Positions 25,314-34,823 of a DNA stretch of 64,000 bases are shown in pieces. A model generated the notes under the pieces. It had not been told where the DNA came from. It ran no database searches and saw nothing but the letters and a program-made list of their open reading frames with translations. Origin of the DNA: JAPLST01 sp964397565 (lineage in GTDB: Bacteria > Auribacterota > UBA3054 > JAPLST01); NCBI GenBank assembly GCA_964397565.1, contig CAYNJC010000025.1, positions 1 to 64,000 on the forward strand, in the 5' to 3' direction. The number at the start of each line of letters is the position of its first letter. The first letter of the stretch is position 1. Position numbers and translations under genes: made by a program.

Positions 25314-26795
25314 ATGTCTATCGAATGCCATGCACAAACGACCGGCATGGTCGTCAGTCCTTCAGCCACCGTTGTATTGCATGCGCCGGTGTTCGTTCAC
25401 CTGCGCACGTACGGTTGCCAGATGAACGTGCTGGACTCAGAAATTCTCAGCGGCTTGCTCGCGGCACGCGGTTTTGTCATCACCGCCGATGAAGAAGCTG
25501 CTGATGCCGTGCTGTTCAACACCTGTAGCGTGCGCGACAAGTCCGAGCGCAAAGTGTTGGGCAAACTGGGCATGTTGACGTATGCCCGTACCCGGCGGCC
25601 TGAATTGGTGCTGGGGGTGCTGGGCTGCATGGCCGAATTGTCCGGCGACGAACTGCTGCGGCGCGCGCCGCAGCTTGATTTTGTGTGTGGCACGAATCAG
25701 CGCCAGCACGTGCCCGCCTTGCTGTATCAGGCGCTGTGCCGGCGCGTGGCGGCAGCGCCGGCTACCCGCCACAACACAGCCTCGCTCGAGCGTCTGCGCC
25801 AAGCCCTCAATGGCCACGCCGCTCAACCTGTGGAACATGCACAGGTGGTCACCGGCCTGGATGCGCACTCGACCGTGGACGAACGCGTCGCCGTGCGGGC
25901 CCAGCCGTGGCGCGCCTACGTCGAAATCATGCGCGGCTGCAGCAACTTCTGCTCGTATTGCGTCGTGCCCTACGCACGCGGGCCGGAAGTCAGCCGCGCG
26001 ACCGACGATATCGTGGTGGAGATCGAACAGCTTGTTGCGCACGGTTGCCGCGAAGTAACGCTGCTGGGCCAAAATGTGAACTCCTATGGCAAGGATCGTG
26101 GGGAGGGACCCGCTGCGTTTCCCGCCTTGTTGCACCGGCTCAATGCCATCGCGGATTTGCGCTGGCTGCGCTTTGTCACCTCCAATCCGCAGGACGTTTC
26201 GGACGCCTTGATTGCCGCGCTGGCCGCGTGCGAGAAAGTATGTCCGCAGATTCATTTTCCGCTGCAATCCGGGTCGGATCGCGTGTTGCAGCGCATGCAC
26301 CGCCAGTATAGCTGCGCCGACTATTTCGACCACGTCGCGCAGATACGCGCAGCCGTGCCGGCGATGATGTTCAGCAGCGATTTCATTGTGGGCTTTCCGG
26401 GCGAGACGGACGAGGATTTTCAGGCGACCGTGGCGGCGCTGGAGCAGGTGCGCTTCGCCAGCGCGTTCATCTTCAAATACAGTCCGCGACCGCGCACCGC
26501 CGCCGCGCGCGACCTGCAGGACGACGTGCCGACCGCCGTGAAGGAGGCGCGCCATCAGCAGTTGCTCGCCCGGCAAAACGCGCACACCCTGGCACACCAT
26601 CAGCAGCAGATCGGTACTCGCCAACTCGTGCTCGTGGATGGCCCCAGCAAAACCAACCCGGCCATGCTGCAAGGCCGCAGTGCGCAACATTTCAACATTG
26701 TTTTCCCCGGCGCCGCGCACCTGGCCGGCGCCTTTGTGGCGGTGCACATTACGCATGCCACCGCGTTGACCTTGTACGGAGAACAAGCGCCATGA
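25314..26795 (+). CDS. miaB: tRNA-2-methylthio-N6-dimethylallyladenosine synthase MiaB
   Basis: Radical SAM methylthiotransferase modifying A37 of tRNAs that read UNN codons. The UPF0004 domain supplies the three auxiliary-cluster cysteines (TYGCQMN, LFNTCSVRDK, VLGCMAE). The radical SAM cysteines are in IMRGCSNFCSYCVVPYARG. LLGQNVNSYG and the C-terminal TRAM-like region complete the family layout. The length of 493 is slightly long because of an insert (about residues 145-185) between the two domains. The start may be 25314 (leaderless) or the ATG at 25347. It overlaps radC by 4 bp (ATGA). Confidence 0.93.
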   Translation: MSIECHAQTTGMVVSPSATVVLHAPVFVHLRTYGCQMNVLDSEILSGLLAARGFVITADEEAADAVLFNTCSVRDKSERKVLGKLGMLTYARTRRPELVLGVLGCMAELSGDELLRRAPQLDFVCGTNQRQHVPALLYQALCRRVAAAPATRHNTASLERLRQALNGHAAQPVEHAQVVTGLDAHSTVDERVAVRAQPWRAYVEIMRGCSNFCSYCVVPYARGPEVSRATDDIVVEIEQLVAHGCREVTLLGQNVNSYGKDRGEGPAAFPALLHRLNAIADLRWLRFVTSNPQDVSDALIAALAACEKVCPQIHFPLQSGSDRVLQRMHRQYSCADYFDHVAQIRAAVPAMMFSSDFIVGFPGETDEDFQATVAALEQVRFASAFIFKYSPRPRTAAARDLQDDVPTAVKEARHQQLLARQNAHTLAHHQQQIGTRQLVLVDGPSKTNPAMLQGRSAQHFNIVFPGAAHLAGAFVAVHITHATALTLYGEQAP

Positions 26796-27490
26796 AGTCA
26801 GCCAAGCAATCCACGCGTGCCGCCGAGCCGGCCAAAGAGCTGATGCCACGCGAGAAACTTGCCGCGCTCGGCCCCGGTGCCCTGACGGTCGCGGAATTGC
26901 TGGCGATCATTTTTGGCACGGGGCGGCGTGGCGAACCGGTCAAGGAATTGGCTGGTCGGATTTTGCGCGAGTATGGCGCCTTTGCCTTGCGCGATGCGCG
27001 CACCCTTGCGCAGGTGCAGCGCGAAACCGGGTTGCCGCTCGTCAAGTCCTGCCAGTTGCTGGCCTGCTTTGAGCTGGGCGCGCGCTTGTTCAAGCCACTA
27101 CCCCACGACAAACAAGCCGTCACCATTCGCACGCCGCAGGATGTCTTTGAGTTTCTGACCGACATGCGCAGCCTGCGCAAGGAGCAATTGCGCGGCCTGT
27201 ACCTTAATGCGCGCAATGTCGTGATTCACCAGGAGACCGTCTCGATCGGCACGATCACCGCCAATTTGGTGGATGCCAAGGAAGTCTTTCGCCCGGCCCT
27301 CGAGTATGGCGCCATCAGCGTGATAATCGCCCACAATCATCCGTCCGGCAATCCCGAGCCGAGTGACGAGGACATCGCCGTCACGGCCCAGCTTTCGCAT
27401 GCCGGCAGCATTCTCAGCGTGCGCTTGATTGATCACATCATCATTGCCGGCGAGAGTTTCGTCTCGCTCAACGAGCGGGGTGTGGTATAA
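26792..27490 (+). CDS. radC: RadC-family JAB-domain protein
   Basis: 232 residues: N-terminal helix-hairpin-helix-like region (MPREKLAALGPGALTVAELLAIIFGTG) and C-terminal JAMM metalloprotease-like domain with EXnHxHx10D: the HNHPSGNPEPSDED motif is intact. The historic link to DNA repair is doubtful; the biochemical function is unknown. Starts in the ATGA overlap with miaB; its stop overlaps the next ATG by one base. Confidence 0.92.
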   Translation: MKSAKQSTRAAEPAKELMPREKLAALGPGALTVAELLAIIFGTGRRGEPVKELAGRILREYGAFALRDARTLAQVQRETGLPLVKSCQLLACFELGARLFKPLPHDKQAVTIRTPQDVFEFLTDMRSLRKEQLRGLYLNARNVVIHQETVSIGTITANLVDAKEVFRPALEYGAISVIIAHNHPSGNPEPSDEDIAVTAQLSHAGSILSVRLIDHIIIAGESFVSLNERGVV

Positions 27491-28290
27491 TGGGCCGGCA
27501 TGTATCCATGTGGCTTCTGGCATGCAGTGCCCTGGCGGCATGCGTATGCCGGGCCGGGCCGATGGATGACGCCGAACAGTATTTTCTGCAGCGCAAGTAC
27601 AGCGCGGCAATTCAGGCTTGTACACAAGCCTTAACCTTTGACTTGAGCGCGCCGAATCGCGCCAGGTGCTGGTATATGCTGGGCCAATCGTATTTGATGA
27701 GCGGCAACGCCAGTAAGGCGCGCAGCGCGTTTCAGACGATTCTGACGGACTATGCCGCCACCGCCTGGCTGCCGCACGCCTATCTGGGTGTGGGCGACGT
27801 GGCCTTTCATCAAAAAAAGTATGATGACGCGCTGAAGGCCTACAAGAGCTCGATGAGTGCGCAATTTCTGCGGCAATACGGCGCGAGTGTGTATTATCGT
27901 CTGTTGCGCGTCCATCGCGCGCGCGGCGAGACAGCCTTGGTCACGCGCTACGAAAGTGTTTTGCGCAACCAATATCCCAATAGTCTTGAAGCACGCTTGA
28001 TGCTGAACGGCAAGGAGACGACGCAGCCGGCGCCCGCGCCCGCCGGCGCCATGCAGTATGCCGTGCAGGTGGCGTTCACGCCGCGCGCCGATTATGCCCA
28101 AGCCGCCGCCACACGCCTCAAGAAGAAGGGCTACAATGCCTATCTCGACACCGCAACCATCAAAGGCAAGGCCGGGTATCGCGTGCTGGTCGGCCGCTAT
28201 CAAGGCCGCGAAGCCGCGGATGCTTTGGCCAAGAAACTTGCTGGCGCCGAGAAGATGCCTGGTTTTGTCACCACAATCGCCGCGGATTGA
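27490..28290 (+). CDS. Secreted TPR-like protein with C-terminal SPOR domain
   Basis: Signal peptide (MWLLACSALAACVCRAG from the Met at 27508, the more likely start; 27490 gives six extra residues). Residues 25-160 are tetratricopeptide-like (DDAEQYFLQRKYSAAIQACTQAL; CWYMLGQSYLMSGNASKARSAFQTIL). After a Pro/Ala linker, residues 190-265 form a SPOR domain (MQYAVQVAFTPRADYAQAAATRLKKKGYNAYL; YRVLVGRYQGREAADALAKKL), which binds denuded peptidoglycan. It likely acts at the septum or in wall remodelling. TATAAT at 27486-27491 could provide its own promoter. Confidence 0.8.
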   Translation: MGRHVSMWLLACSALAACVCRAGPMDDAEQYFLQRKYSAAIQACTQALTFDLSAPNRARCWYMLGQSYLMSGNASKARSAFQTILTDYAATAWLPHAYLGVGDVAFHQKKYDDALKAYKSSMSAQFLRQYGASVYYRLLRVHRARGETALVTRYESVLRNQYPNSLEARLMLNGKETTQPAPAPAGAMQYAVQVAFTPRADYAQAAATRLKKKGYNAYLDTATIKGKAGYRVLVGRYQGREAADALAKKLAGAEKMPGFVTTIAAD

Positions 28291-28311
28291 CCCATGACCA
28301 ATAACCAATGA
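28291..28311. repeat. Three heptamers CCCATGA/CCAATAA/CCAATGA
   Basis: Fills most of the short gap between the SPOR gene and mutS. Confidence 0.6.
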
Positions 28312-28333
28312 ACTACTGCCCTTGACCCCGCGC

Positions 28334-30979
28334 ATGGCCACTCCTGATTTCAGCCCGATGATGCGCCAGTATTTGGCGATCAAACAGCAGCATCCGGACA
28401 CGATCCTTCTGTTTCGGCTGGGTGATTTCTATGAAATGTTCTATGCCGACGCGATCGAGGCCGCCCGCCTGCTCAACCTGACGCTGACGCGCCGTGGCAC
28501 GCAGAAGGGCGACGATGTCCCAATGTGCGGCGTGCCGTATCATGCCGCCGAAACGTATATCGGCCGCCTGCTGCGCCACAACAAGCGGATTGCCATTTGC
28601 GACCAGGTCGAAGATGCGCGCGCAGCCAAGGGCATTGTCAAACGGCAGGTCACGCGTGTCGTCACGCCCGGCACCACCTTTGATGAACGCACGGTGCCGG
28701 TGACCGCCAATAATTATCTGGCCGGCATCTATGCACAGCGCAGCAAAGCTGGCGCGATCACGCGCCTCGGTATTGCCGTGCTGGACGTGACCACCGGCGC
28801 GTTCGAAGTCAGCGAAGTGGCGGACGCCGAGACCTTGCGGCAGGAACTGGTGCGCGTCCAGCCGCGCGAGCTGCTGGCGCCGGCCGACCTGCCGCTCGAC
28901 GAGCTGCGCGCGCAGCCGGCTGTTGCCAACGCCTTGGTCATCACCCGCGATGCCCTCTTCTTTGATGACGGTCGCAATGTGCTGCTGAAGCATTTCGGCG
29001 TGTTGACCCTGGACGGCTTCGGCTGCGAGAAGATGACCTGCGCGGTCTGCGCGGCCGGCGCCGTCCTGCGTTATGTCCAGGAAAACCTGCCGGAGGCGAA
29101 TCTGGCGCACATTCGCGCACTGCGCGTCTTTCAGCGCGAACAGCACATGTTGCTGGATGACGTCTCGCGCCGCAATCTCGAGCTGGTCCAATCGCTGCGC
29201 GATGGTGGCACGGACGGGACGCTCTTCGGCGTCTTGAACCACACGGCCACGGCCATGGGCGCGCGCCTGTTGCGCCAGTGGATCATGACGCCCTTGCGCA
29301 CGGTGCTGCCGATCGTGCAGCGCCAGGAAGTCATTGCCGCCTTGATGCGCGCACAACGCGTGGTGCCGCAATTGCAGCAGACGTTGAAGTCGGTCAGCGA
29401 TATTGAACGCCTGACCAGCCGGCTCAGTACCGGCTACGGCACGCCGCGCGACTTGGCCGCCTTGCGCGACACGTTGCAGTGTCTGCCGCAGGTGCGCGCC
29501 GGCGTGCAGGAGGTGCTGAACGCCCGCGCACTGGACTCGCTGCCGGGCACGCCCGCCGCCGTGCATGACGACGCGCCGGACGAAAACGATCTGCTGGCCG
29601 CGCTGCTCACCGACCTGGCGGATGTGCCAGAGTTGTCTGCGACACTGGCCCGCGCACTGGTGGACGACCCGCCGCTCAAGCTGCAAGACGGCGGCATCAT
29701 TCGCGCAGGCTACCACGCCGAACTCGATGAAACGCGCGCCCTGGCCCACAGCGGCAAGGATTGGGTTGCCAAGCTGCAGGTCGCCGAGGCGAACCGCACG
29801 GCCATCAAATCCCTCAAAGTCGGCTTCAATAAGGTTTTCGGCTATTACATCGAAGTGACCAAGCCAAATCTGCACTTGGTGCCCCCGGAATACATTCGCA
29901 AACAAACCATCGTCAATGGCGAACGCTTTGTCACACCGGAATTGAAGGAAATGGAGGCGCGCATTTTGCACGCCGACGAGCACGCCAAGGAACTTGAATA
30001 TGATTTGTTTCAACAATTGCGGTTGCTGATCGCCGCGCAGCATGAGGCCTTGCAGCGCAGCGCGCACGCCCTGGCGTTTCTGGATGTCAGCCTGAATCTG
30101 GCCTGGCTCGCGTTGCAGCGCAATTATTGCCGCCCGCACATGACTGCGGATGACACGCTCGAGATTGTCGCCGGGCGGCATCCGGTCGTCGAGTGCCTGC
30201 TGCCCGAACGCCAGTTTGTGCCCAACGATGTCCGGCTCAACCCGCGCGACGCGCAGATCATGATTCTGACCGGGCCGAATATGGCCGGCAAGTCCACCTA
30301 TATTCGCCAAGTTGCGTTGCTGACACTGATGGCCCAGATGGGCAGTTGTATTCCCGCCCAGGCTGCCACCCTCGGCGTGGTTGACCGCATCTTCACGCGG
30401 GTCGGCGCCAGCGACGAGTTGACCCGCGGCCAGTCCACCTTCATGGTCGAAATGACCGAGACGGCCAATATTCTCAACAACGCCACGCCGCGCAGCTTGA
30501 TCATTCTCGACGAGATCGGGCGCGGCACCTCGACCTATGACGGCTTGGCCATCGCCTGGTCGGTCGTCGAATATTTGTACCACTGCGCGCCGGTGAAAGC
30601 CAAGACCCTGTTCGCCACGCATTACCACGAATTGCTGCAGCTCGAAGCGCAATTGCCGGGCGTGGTCAATTACAATGTCGCCGTGCGCGAATACCAGGAC
30701 ACCGTCGTCTTTCTGCACGAAATTGTGCGCGGTGGCAGCGACCGCAGCTACGGCATTCATGTCGCGCGCCTGGCCGGCCTGCCTGCGCCGGTCATCACTC
30801 GCGCCCACACCATCCTTGAGCATCTCGAGGCTACGCACCAGGAAAAAGCGCTTGCCACCGGCAGCATGCCGCCCACACCCGCTGCGCCCGCCACCACGCC
30901 TTCATCCGCCGCGCCGGACACCGTCGCCACACCCGCGTCAGCGCCTGCTGACGACCAGTTGCAATTATCCCTTTTTTGA
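28334..30979 (+). CDS. mutS: DNA mismatch repair protein MutS
   Basis: Mismatch-recognition ATPase of 881 residues, the normal size. The N-terminal domain contains the mismatch-reading F-x-E (LFRLGDFYEMFYADA). The connector, lever and clamp regions follow, and the ATPase has Walker A GPNMAGKSTYIRQ, the LTRGQSTFMVEM signature, Walker B LIILDEIGRGTSTYDG and FATHYHEL. The Ala/Pro/Thr-rich tail ends LQLSLF, a typical beta-clamp-binding QLSLF motif. ATG at 28334 preferred over the TTG at 28322. Confidence 0.96.
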   Translation: MATPDFSPMMRQYLAIKQQHPDTILLFRLGDFYEMFYADAIEAARLLNLTLTRRGTQKGDDVPMCGVPYHAAETYIGRLLRHNKRIAICDQVEDARAAKGIVKRQVTRVVTPGTTFDERTVPVTANNYLAGIYAQRSKAGAITRLGIAVLDVTTGAFEVSEVADAETLRQELVRVQPRELLAPADLPLDELRAQPAVANALVITRDALFFDDGRNVLLKHFGVLTLDGFGCEKMTCAVCAAGAVLRYVQENLPEANLAHIRALRVFQREQHMLLDDVSRRNLELVQSLRDGGTDGTLFGVLNHTATAMGARLLRQWIMTPLRTVLPIVQRQEVIAALMRAQRVVPQLQQTLKSVSDIERLTSRLSTGYGTPRDLAALRDTLQCLPQVRAGVQEVLNARALDSLPGTPAAVHDDAPDENDLLAALLTDLADVPELSATLARALVDDPPLKLQDGGIIRAGYHAELDETRALAHSGKDWVAKLQVAEANRTAIKSLKVGFNKVFGYYIEVTKPNLHLVPPEYIRKQTIVNGERFVTPELKEMEARILHADEHAKELEYDLFQQLRLLIAAQHEALQRSAHALAFLDVSLNLAWLALQRNYCRPHMTADDTLEIVAGRHPVVECLLPERQFVPNDVRLNPRDAQIMILTGPNMAGKSTYIRQVALLTLMAQMGSCIPAQAATLGVVDRIFTRVGASDELTRGQSTFMVEMTETANILNNATPRSLIILDEIGRGTSTYDGLAIAWSVVEYLYHCAPVKAKTLFATHYHELLQLEAQLPGVVNYNVAVREYQDTVVFLHEIVRGGSDRSYGIHVARLAGLPAPVITRAHTILEHLEATHQEKALATGSMPPTPAAPATTPSSAAPDTVATPASAPADDQLQLSLF

Positions 30980-30992
30980 TATAATAGCCGCT

Positions 30993-32204
30993 ATGAAAAC
31001 AACATTTCCTTTCTTCGCCATTTTGTGTGCCGCTGTCTGTCTGTCTGCGCAGGCGGATTCCGGCCCGACCCCCAGTGCGCTCGCCGCCTTGACCACGTCG
31101 CAGGTCTCGGTCGCCATGACCGCCTTGCCCGCGCCCGTGGAGCAAGACCTTTCGCGCGTCTTTGCCACCATCGATCAAGGCGCGGCGCTCCAGCCGGATG
31201 ATCTTGACGATATCATCAATCTTGCCTGCGAGGCCTGTGAGGCGCCCAATGCCTTCCGCATGGCCGACCGCTGGAACGCGTCCGGCGCGGGCAATGCCGT
31301 GCACATCAGCAAGGATTTTCAGGAATTCCTGTCCATGCTTTTTGGCACCAACATTCCGATGTACACCCTGTATGCCGACATGCTGCGCTATGCCGCGCCA
31401 CTCGACCAGGAGCGTTATCGCGAGGCCTTTGAGCGCTGCGTCACCGCACCGGCGCCAGCCGGCACCGTCCGCAGTGCTTCATTCCTGCGCTATGAGGAAA
31501 CCACGCCCAATCCCGACGCCGGCTCGGCCTACACCTATACGTCCGCCTGCACGTTCATCCGCACCACTATCGCCGGCCATGATGCCTTGATCTTCACCGC
31601 CCGCGTGCTGGCCCCGTCATCCATTGGCCTGCGCGGCGTCAATGTCGGCAATCCCTTGTATAACCTTTACTATTACAGCAACAAGACCGGCACCAATTTG
31701 CGCGGCCTGACCTGGGCCGATTCGCAAATTTATGTCACCCGCCTGCTCAGCGTCTTCGTCGATCTCGGCGACCAGCAGACCGCCCTGTTTTCCTGCACTT
31801 GGGTGCGCGCCGGTTGGAATGATTTCAATGTCGTCGCGGCTGACAGTATTTACCAAAGCTTGAGTCGCAGTTTGCAGCGCATGCGCCTGGTGCGCGAGTA
31901 TCCGCGCGTGACCAGCGCGATGCTGGCCGCCTGCGCCGAACGCGTGCGCATCATGCCGCCAGCCGAAGTCACGGAAATGTTCAATCGCTACTGCGCTTAT
32001 GTCCGTTATTGCCAGTCGCATCAATCAACCAGTTGGGCGCCGTGGGTGCGCACGCCCTTGCTGACCCAGCTCTACGACCCGGCCACGCTCCGGCTCACCA
32101 CGGAGTATCAGAAACGCGCCCTGATTTTGCAGGAATATGTGCGCATTATCGCCGGCCATCCCACCTGGTCGCACGAAGATAACTTTCACACCGCGCGCGA
32201 CTAG
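30993..32204 (+). CDS. Secreted protein of unknown function
   Basis: 403 residues with a clear signal peptide (FPFFAILCAAVCLSAQADS). No family recognised. The mature part is mainly helical, with a central segment rich in Thr/Tyr (YTYTSACTFIRTTIAGHDALIFTARVL). Start chosen at the ATG after the mutS stop; TATAAT at 30980-30985 is 7 nt upstream, compatible with leaderless expression. The next gene follows in 8 bp. Confidence 0.8.
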   Translation: MKTTFPFFAILCAAVCLSAQADSGPTPSALAALTTSQVSVAMTALPAPVEQDLSRVFATIDQGAALQPDDLDDIINLACEACEAPNAFRMADRWNASGAGNAVHISKDFQEFLSMLFGTNIPMYTLYADMLRYAAPLDQERYREAFERCVTAPAPAGTVRSASFLRYEETTPNPDAGSAYTYTSACTFIRTTIAGHDALIFTARVLAPSSIGLRGVNVGNPLYNLYYYSNKTGTNLRGLTWADSQIYVTRLLSVFVDLGDQQTALFSCTWVRAGWNDFNVVAADSIYQSLSRSLQRMRLVREYPRVTSAMLAACAERVRIMPPAEVTEMFNRYCAYVRYCQSHQSTSWAPWVRTPLLTQLYDPATLRLTTEYQKRALILQEYVRIIAGHPTWSHEDNFHTARD

Positions 32205-32212
32205 TAGTAGTC

Positions 32213-34081
32213 ATGGGTTCCTCGGCGTTTCTTGCGCGCCTGCAGCACGGCCTTATTCTTGGCGACGGCGCGCTCGGCACCATGTTCTACCATCGCGGCG
32301 TGTTCATCAATCGCTGCTACGATGAGCTGAATCTGTCGCAGCCGGCGGATGTCGAGGAGATCCACCGGGCCTACATCGCCGCCGGCGCCGAATTGATCGA
32401 GACCAATACGTTTGGCGCCAACGCCATCGCCCTTTCACGCCACGGCCTGGCCGAGAAAATGGCGCAGATCAACGAGCGTGGCGCCGCCATCGCCCGTGCC
32501 TGCGCCGCCGACACCGCCGTCCTCGTCGCCGGCAGTATTGGTCCCACCGGCCTGATCCTCGAACGCGATCTGCAGCACACCGCCGATCGCGTCCGCGACG
32601 CCTTTCTCACCCAGGCCCAAGCGCTTGTCGCCGGCGGCGTGGATGTCATCATTCTTGAGACCTTTTACTCGCTGGCCGAGTTGCTGCTCGCCCTCGACGT
32701 GATCAAGGCCGCCGTGCCCGTGCCGGTCATCGCCCAAGTCACGTTCGACCCACACAAGCAGGCCGAATACGACATGGCCGCGTCAACGCCGGCCGAGATT
32801 GCACGCACCTTGGCCGCGCATGGCGCCGATGTGGTCGGCACCAACTGCGGCGGCGGCCCGGCCGCGCTTCTGCATATTGTCGAGGAAATGGCGCGCGCCA
32901 CGCCCACGCCCGTCAGCGTGTTTGCCAACGCCGGCGTGCCGGAAACGCACGGCGGCCGCTTGCTGTGTCTCGGCACTTCTTCCGAGTACATCGCCGAATA
33001 TGCGCGCCGCTACGCGCAAGCCGGCGCGCGCGTGCTCGGCGGCTGCTGCGGCACGACGCCCGAGATGATCAAGGAAATGGCGAAGTTCTTGAAAGGTGTG
33101 ACCGCCGCACAACGCTCGCGTGCATTTGTCGCCGGCGCCGCGTCAGCGGCCGCGCGCGCGCCGATCCCGCTCGCGCAACGCTCCGCCTTCGGCGCAAAAT
33201 TGTGCGACCGCGCCCGCACGCGCCCGCTGGTCAGCGTTGAACTGTCCCCGCCGCTCGGCACCGACCCGGCCCGCTTGCTGCGCGGCGCCCAATTGCTCAA
33301 GGATGGCGGCGTCGACATCGTCAACATTCCCGATGGGCCGCGCGCCACACCGCGCATGAGCCCAATCGCCTCCGCGCGCTTGATTCACGACACGGTTGGC
33401 CTCGAAACCCTGGTCCATTATTGCTGTCGCGACCGCAATCTGCTGGGCATGCAAATGGACCTGCTCGGCGCACACGCGCTCGGCATTCATCACGTGATGC
33501 TGATCACCGGCGACCCGCCCAAAATCGGCAACGTCCAAGCTGCCACGCCGGTCTTTGATGTTGACGCAATCGGCTTGATCAAAATGGTCAACAACATGAA
33601 TCGCGGCATCGGCTTGGCCAACACTGATCTGGGCGGCCAGACCCAGTTCGTCATCGGCGCGGGCTGCAATCCCGGCGCGATTGATCTCGCGCACGAAGCG
33701 CAGCGCTTCGCCCTTAAAGCCGAAGCCGGCGCCGAATTCTTTTTCTGCCAGCCGGTGTATTTGCCGGAATTGCTCGACCGCTTTCTTGACCTGACCAGAG
33801 ACCACGCAGCGCTCCCCTTCTTCGTCGGCATCTTGCCGCTGGCCAGCTTGCGCAACGCCGAGTTTTTGCACAACGAGGTGCCCGGCATGCAGATTCCGGC
33901 CGACATCATGGCGCGCCTGCGCGCCGCGCGCTCCAAGGAAGACCAACAGCGCGAAGGCATCCGCATCGCGCAGGACATGCTGCGCCAGGCCTTGCGCCAT
34001 CCGCGCGTCACCGGCATCTATCTGTTTCCGCCGTTCGGTCGCTACGAGAGCGCGCTGGAAGTCCTCGCCGCCCTGCCGTAA
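32213..34081 (+). CDS. Bifunctional homocysteine S-methyltransferase / 5,10-methylenetetrahydrofolate reductase
   Basis: 622 residues. Residues 1-295 form a Zn-dependent homocysteine methyltransferase (GDGALGTMFYHRG; ETNTFGAN; Zn ligands in VVGTNCGGG and VLGGCCGTTPE). Residues 325-620 form an MTHFR barrel (LVSVELSPPLGTD, HYCCRDRN, LLITGDPPKIGN-like MLITGDPPK, FFFCQPVY). The fusion resembles Bacillus YitJ and directly couples methyl-group supply with methionine synthesis. The methyl donor for the first domain could be S-methylmethionine or another compound. Confidence 0.92.
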   Translation: MGSSAFLARLQHGLILGDGALGTMFYHRGVFINRCYDELNLSQPADVEEIHRAYIAAGAELIETNTFGANAIALSRHGLAEKMAQINERGAAIARACAADTAVLVAGSIGPTGLILERDLQHTADRVRDAFLTQAQALVAGGVDVIILETFYSLAELLLALDVIKAAVPVPVIAQVTFDPHKQAEYDMAASTPAEIARTLAAHGADVVGTNCGGGPAALLHIVEEMARATPTPVSVFANAGVPETHGGRLLCLGTSSEYIAEYARRYAQAGARVLGGCCGTTPEMIKEMAKFLKGVTAAQRSRAFVAGAASAAARAPIPLAQRSAFGAKLCDRARTRPLVSVELSPPLGTDPARLLRGAQLLKDGGVDIVNIPDGPRATPRMSPIASARLIHDTVGLETLVHYCCRDRNLLGMQMDLLGAHALGIHHVMLITGDPPKIGNVQAATPVFDVDAIGLIKMVNNMNRGIGLANTDLGGQTQFVIGAGCNPGAIDLAHEAQRFALKAEAGAEFFFCQPVYLPELLDRFLDLTRDHAALPFFVGILPLASLRNAEFLHNEVPGMQIPADIMARLRAARSKEDQQREGIRIAQDMLRQALRHPRVTGIYLFPPFGRYESALEVLAALP

Positions 34082-34097
34082 CGTCCGTATTCGACAT

Positions 34098-34130
34098 GAG
34101 GAAATTCGTTCGCGGCGAACGAATTTACGG
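34098..34130. terminator. Palindromic bidirectional terminator candidate, copy 2 of the AAATTCGTTCG repeat
   Basis: AAATTCGTT-CGCGGC-GAACGAATTT lies exactly between two convergent gene ends (34081 and 34125), the expected place for a shared terminator. Same sequence as 18042-18066. Confidence 0.55.
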
Positions 34131-34709
34131 CATGGTCAATTTTTCCAGCGCCTCTTGAAACGCGCTGTTGAGACACGCATTCAACATTTCGTCGTCGCTG
34201 ATGCGTCCTTTGTCATCGTTCGCGCGCTCCTTGCTTACTTGCGCGTCCAGCGACTGCGTCTTGATTATCTTGCTTGACAGCCGGTCACGCACGGCCACGC
34301 GCATCTCGACATACGCGCGAAATTCATCATCCCAAATCCACTCATATTGCTTGACCACTTCGAGGCGCGTAATGTCACACTGGATATAATAATCGGCTTG
34401 ATCCGGATTGGCCACGACAATCTGCCGGTGACGCGCGAGGAATTGGCGCCATTGCCCGATGGCCCATGTCCGCAGGTCGCTCTCGGTCTTGATCCGCGCC
34501 CAGAAGTCGCCCGCCAAGGTCCGCCGAATGCCGATATTGTTGTCCTTCGTCAGCGGCAGCACCAGGCGATCCAGATACAGTTTCTTGCCCTGACTATTGA
34601 ACAGCGCCATTTTCTTGACCGGTACCTGCACCGAGCGCACCTGCATGGTGCTGCTGCATGCAACCAGCAGCGCGCTCAGCGCCAGCGCACACGCATAGGT
34701 CGTTCTCAT
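34125..34709 (-). CDS. Lipoprotein of unknown function
   Basis: 194 residues. N-terminal lipoprotein signal ALSALLVAC-SS. The mature domain has a beta/alpha pattern (KMALFNSQGKKLYLDRLVLPL; YYIQCDITRLEVVKQYEWIWDDEFRAYVEMRVAVRD) reminiscent of small outer-membrane-assembly lipoproteins, but no family is assigned. The Met at 34709 places the lipobox at the usual distance; an upstream in-frame ATG at 34745 does not. Confidence 0.75.
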   Translation of the reverse strand: MRTTYACALALSALLVACSSTMQVRSVQVPVKKMALFNSQGKKLYLDRLVLPLTKDNNIGIRRTLAGDFWARIKTESDLRTWAIGQWRQFLARHRQIVVANPDQADYYIQCDITRLEVVKQYEWIWDDEFRAYVEMRVAVRDRLSSKIIKTQSLDAQVSKERANDDKGRISDDEMLNACLNSAFQEALEKLTMP

Positions 34710-34752
34710 GCCGAAAGTATAGCACGATCCCGGCCTGCTTGTCAATCAGCGC

Positions 34753-34782
34753 TTGACAGCCGTTCCCCGAACACGGTACAAT
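34753..34782 (+). promoter_or_regulatory. Promoter TTGACA-18-TACAAT upstream of NYN gene
   Basis: TTGACA (34753-34758), 18-bp spacer, TACAAT (34777-34782); start codon 42 bp downstream. Confidence 0.6.
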
Positions 34783-34823
34783 TGTGAGCAACCTCGTAAC
34801 AAGATTTCAGACGCAGGCTACTT

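Noticed and set aside
28313..30838. Long open frame of 841 codons antisense to mutS
   Set aside because: High GC and strong codon bias of mutS create long antisense frames; composition (Gln/His/Arg-rich) is unlike a real protein and no family features are seen.
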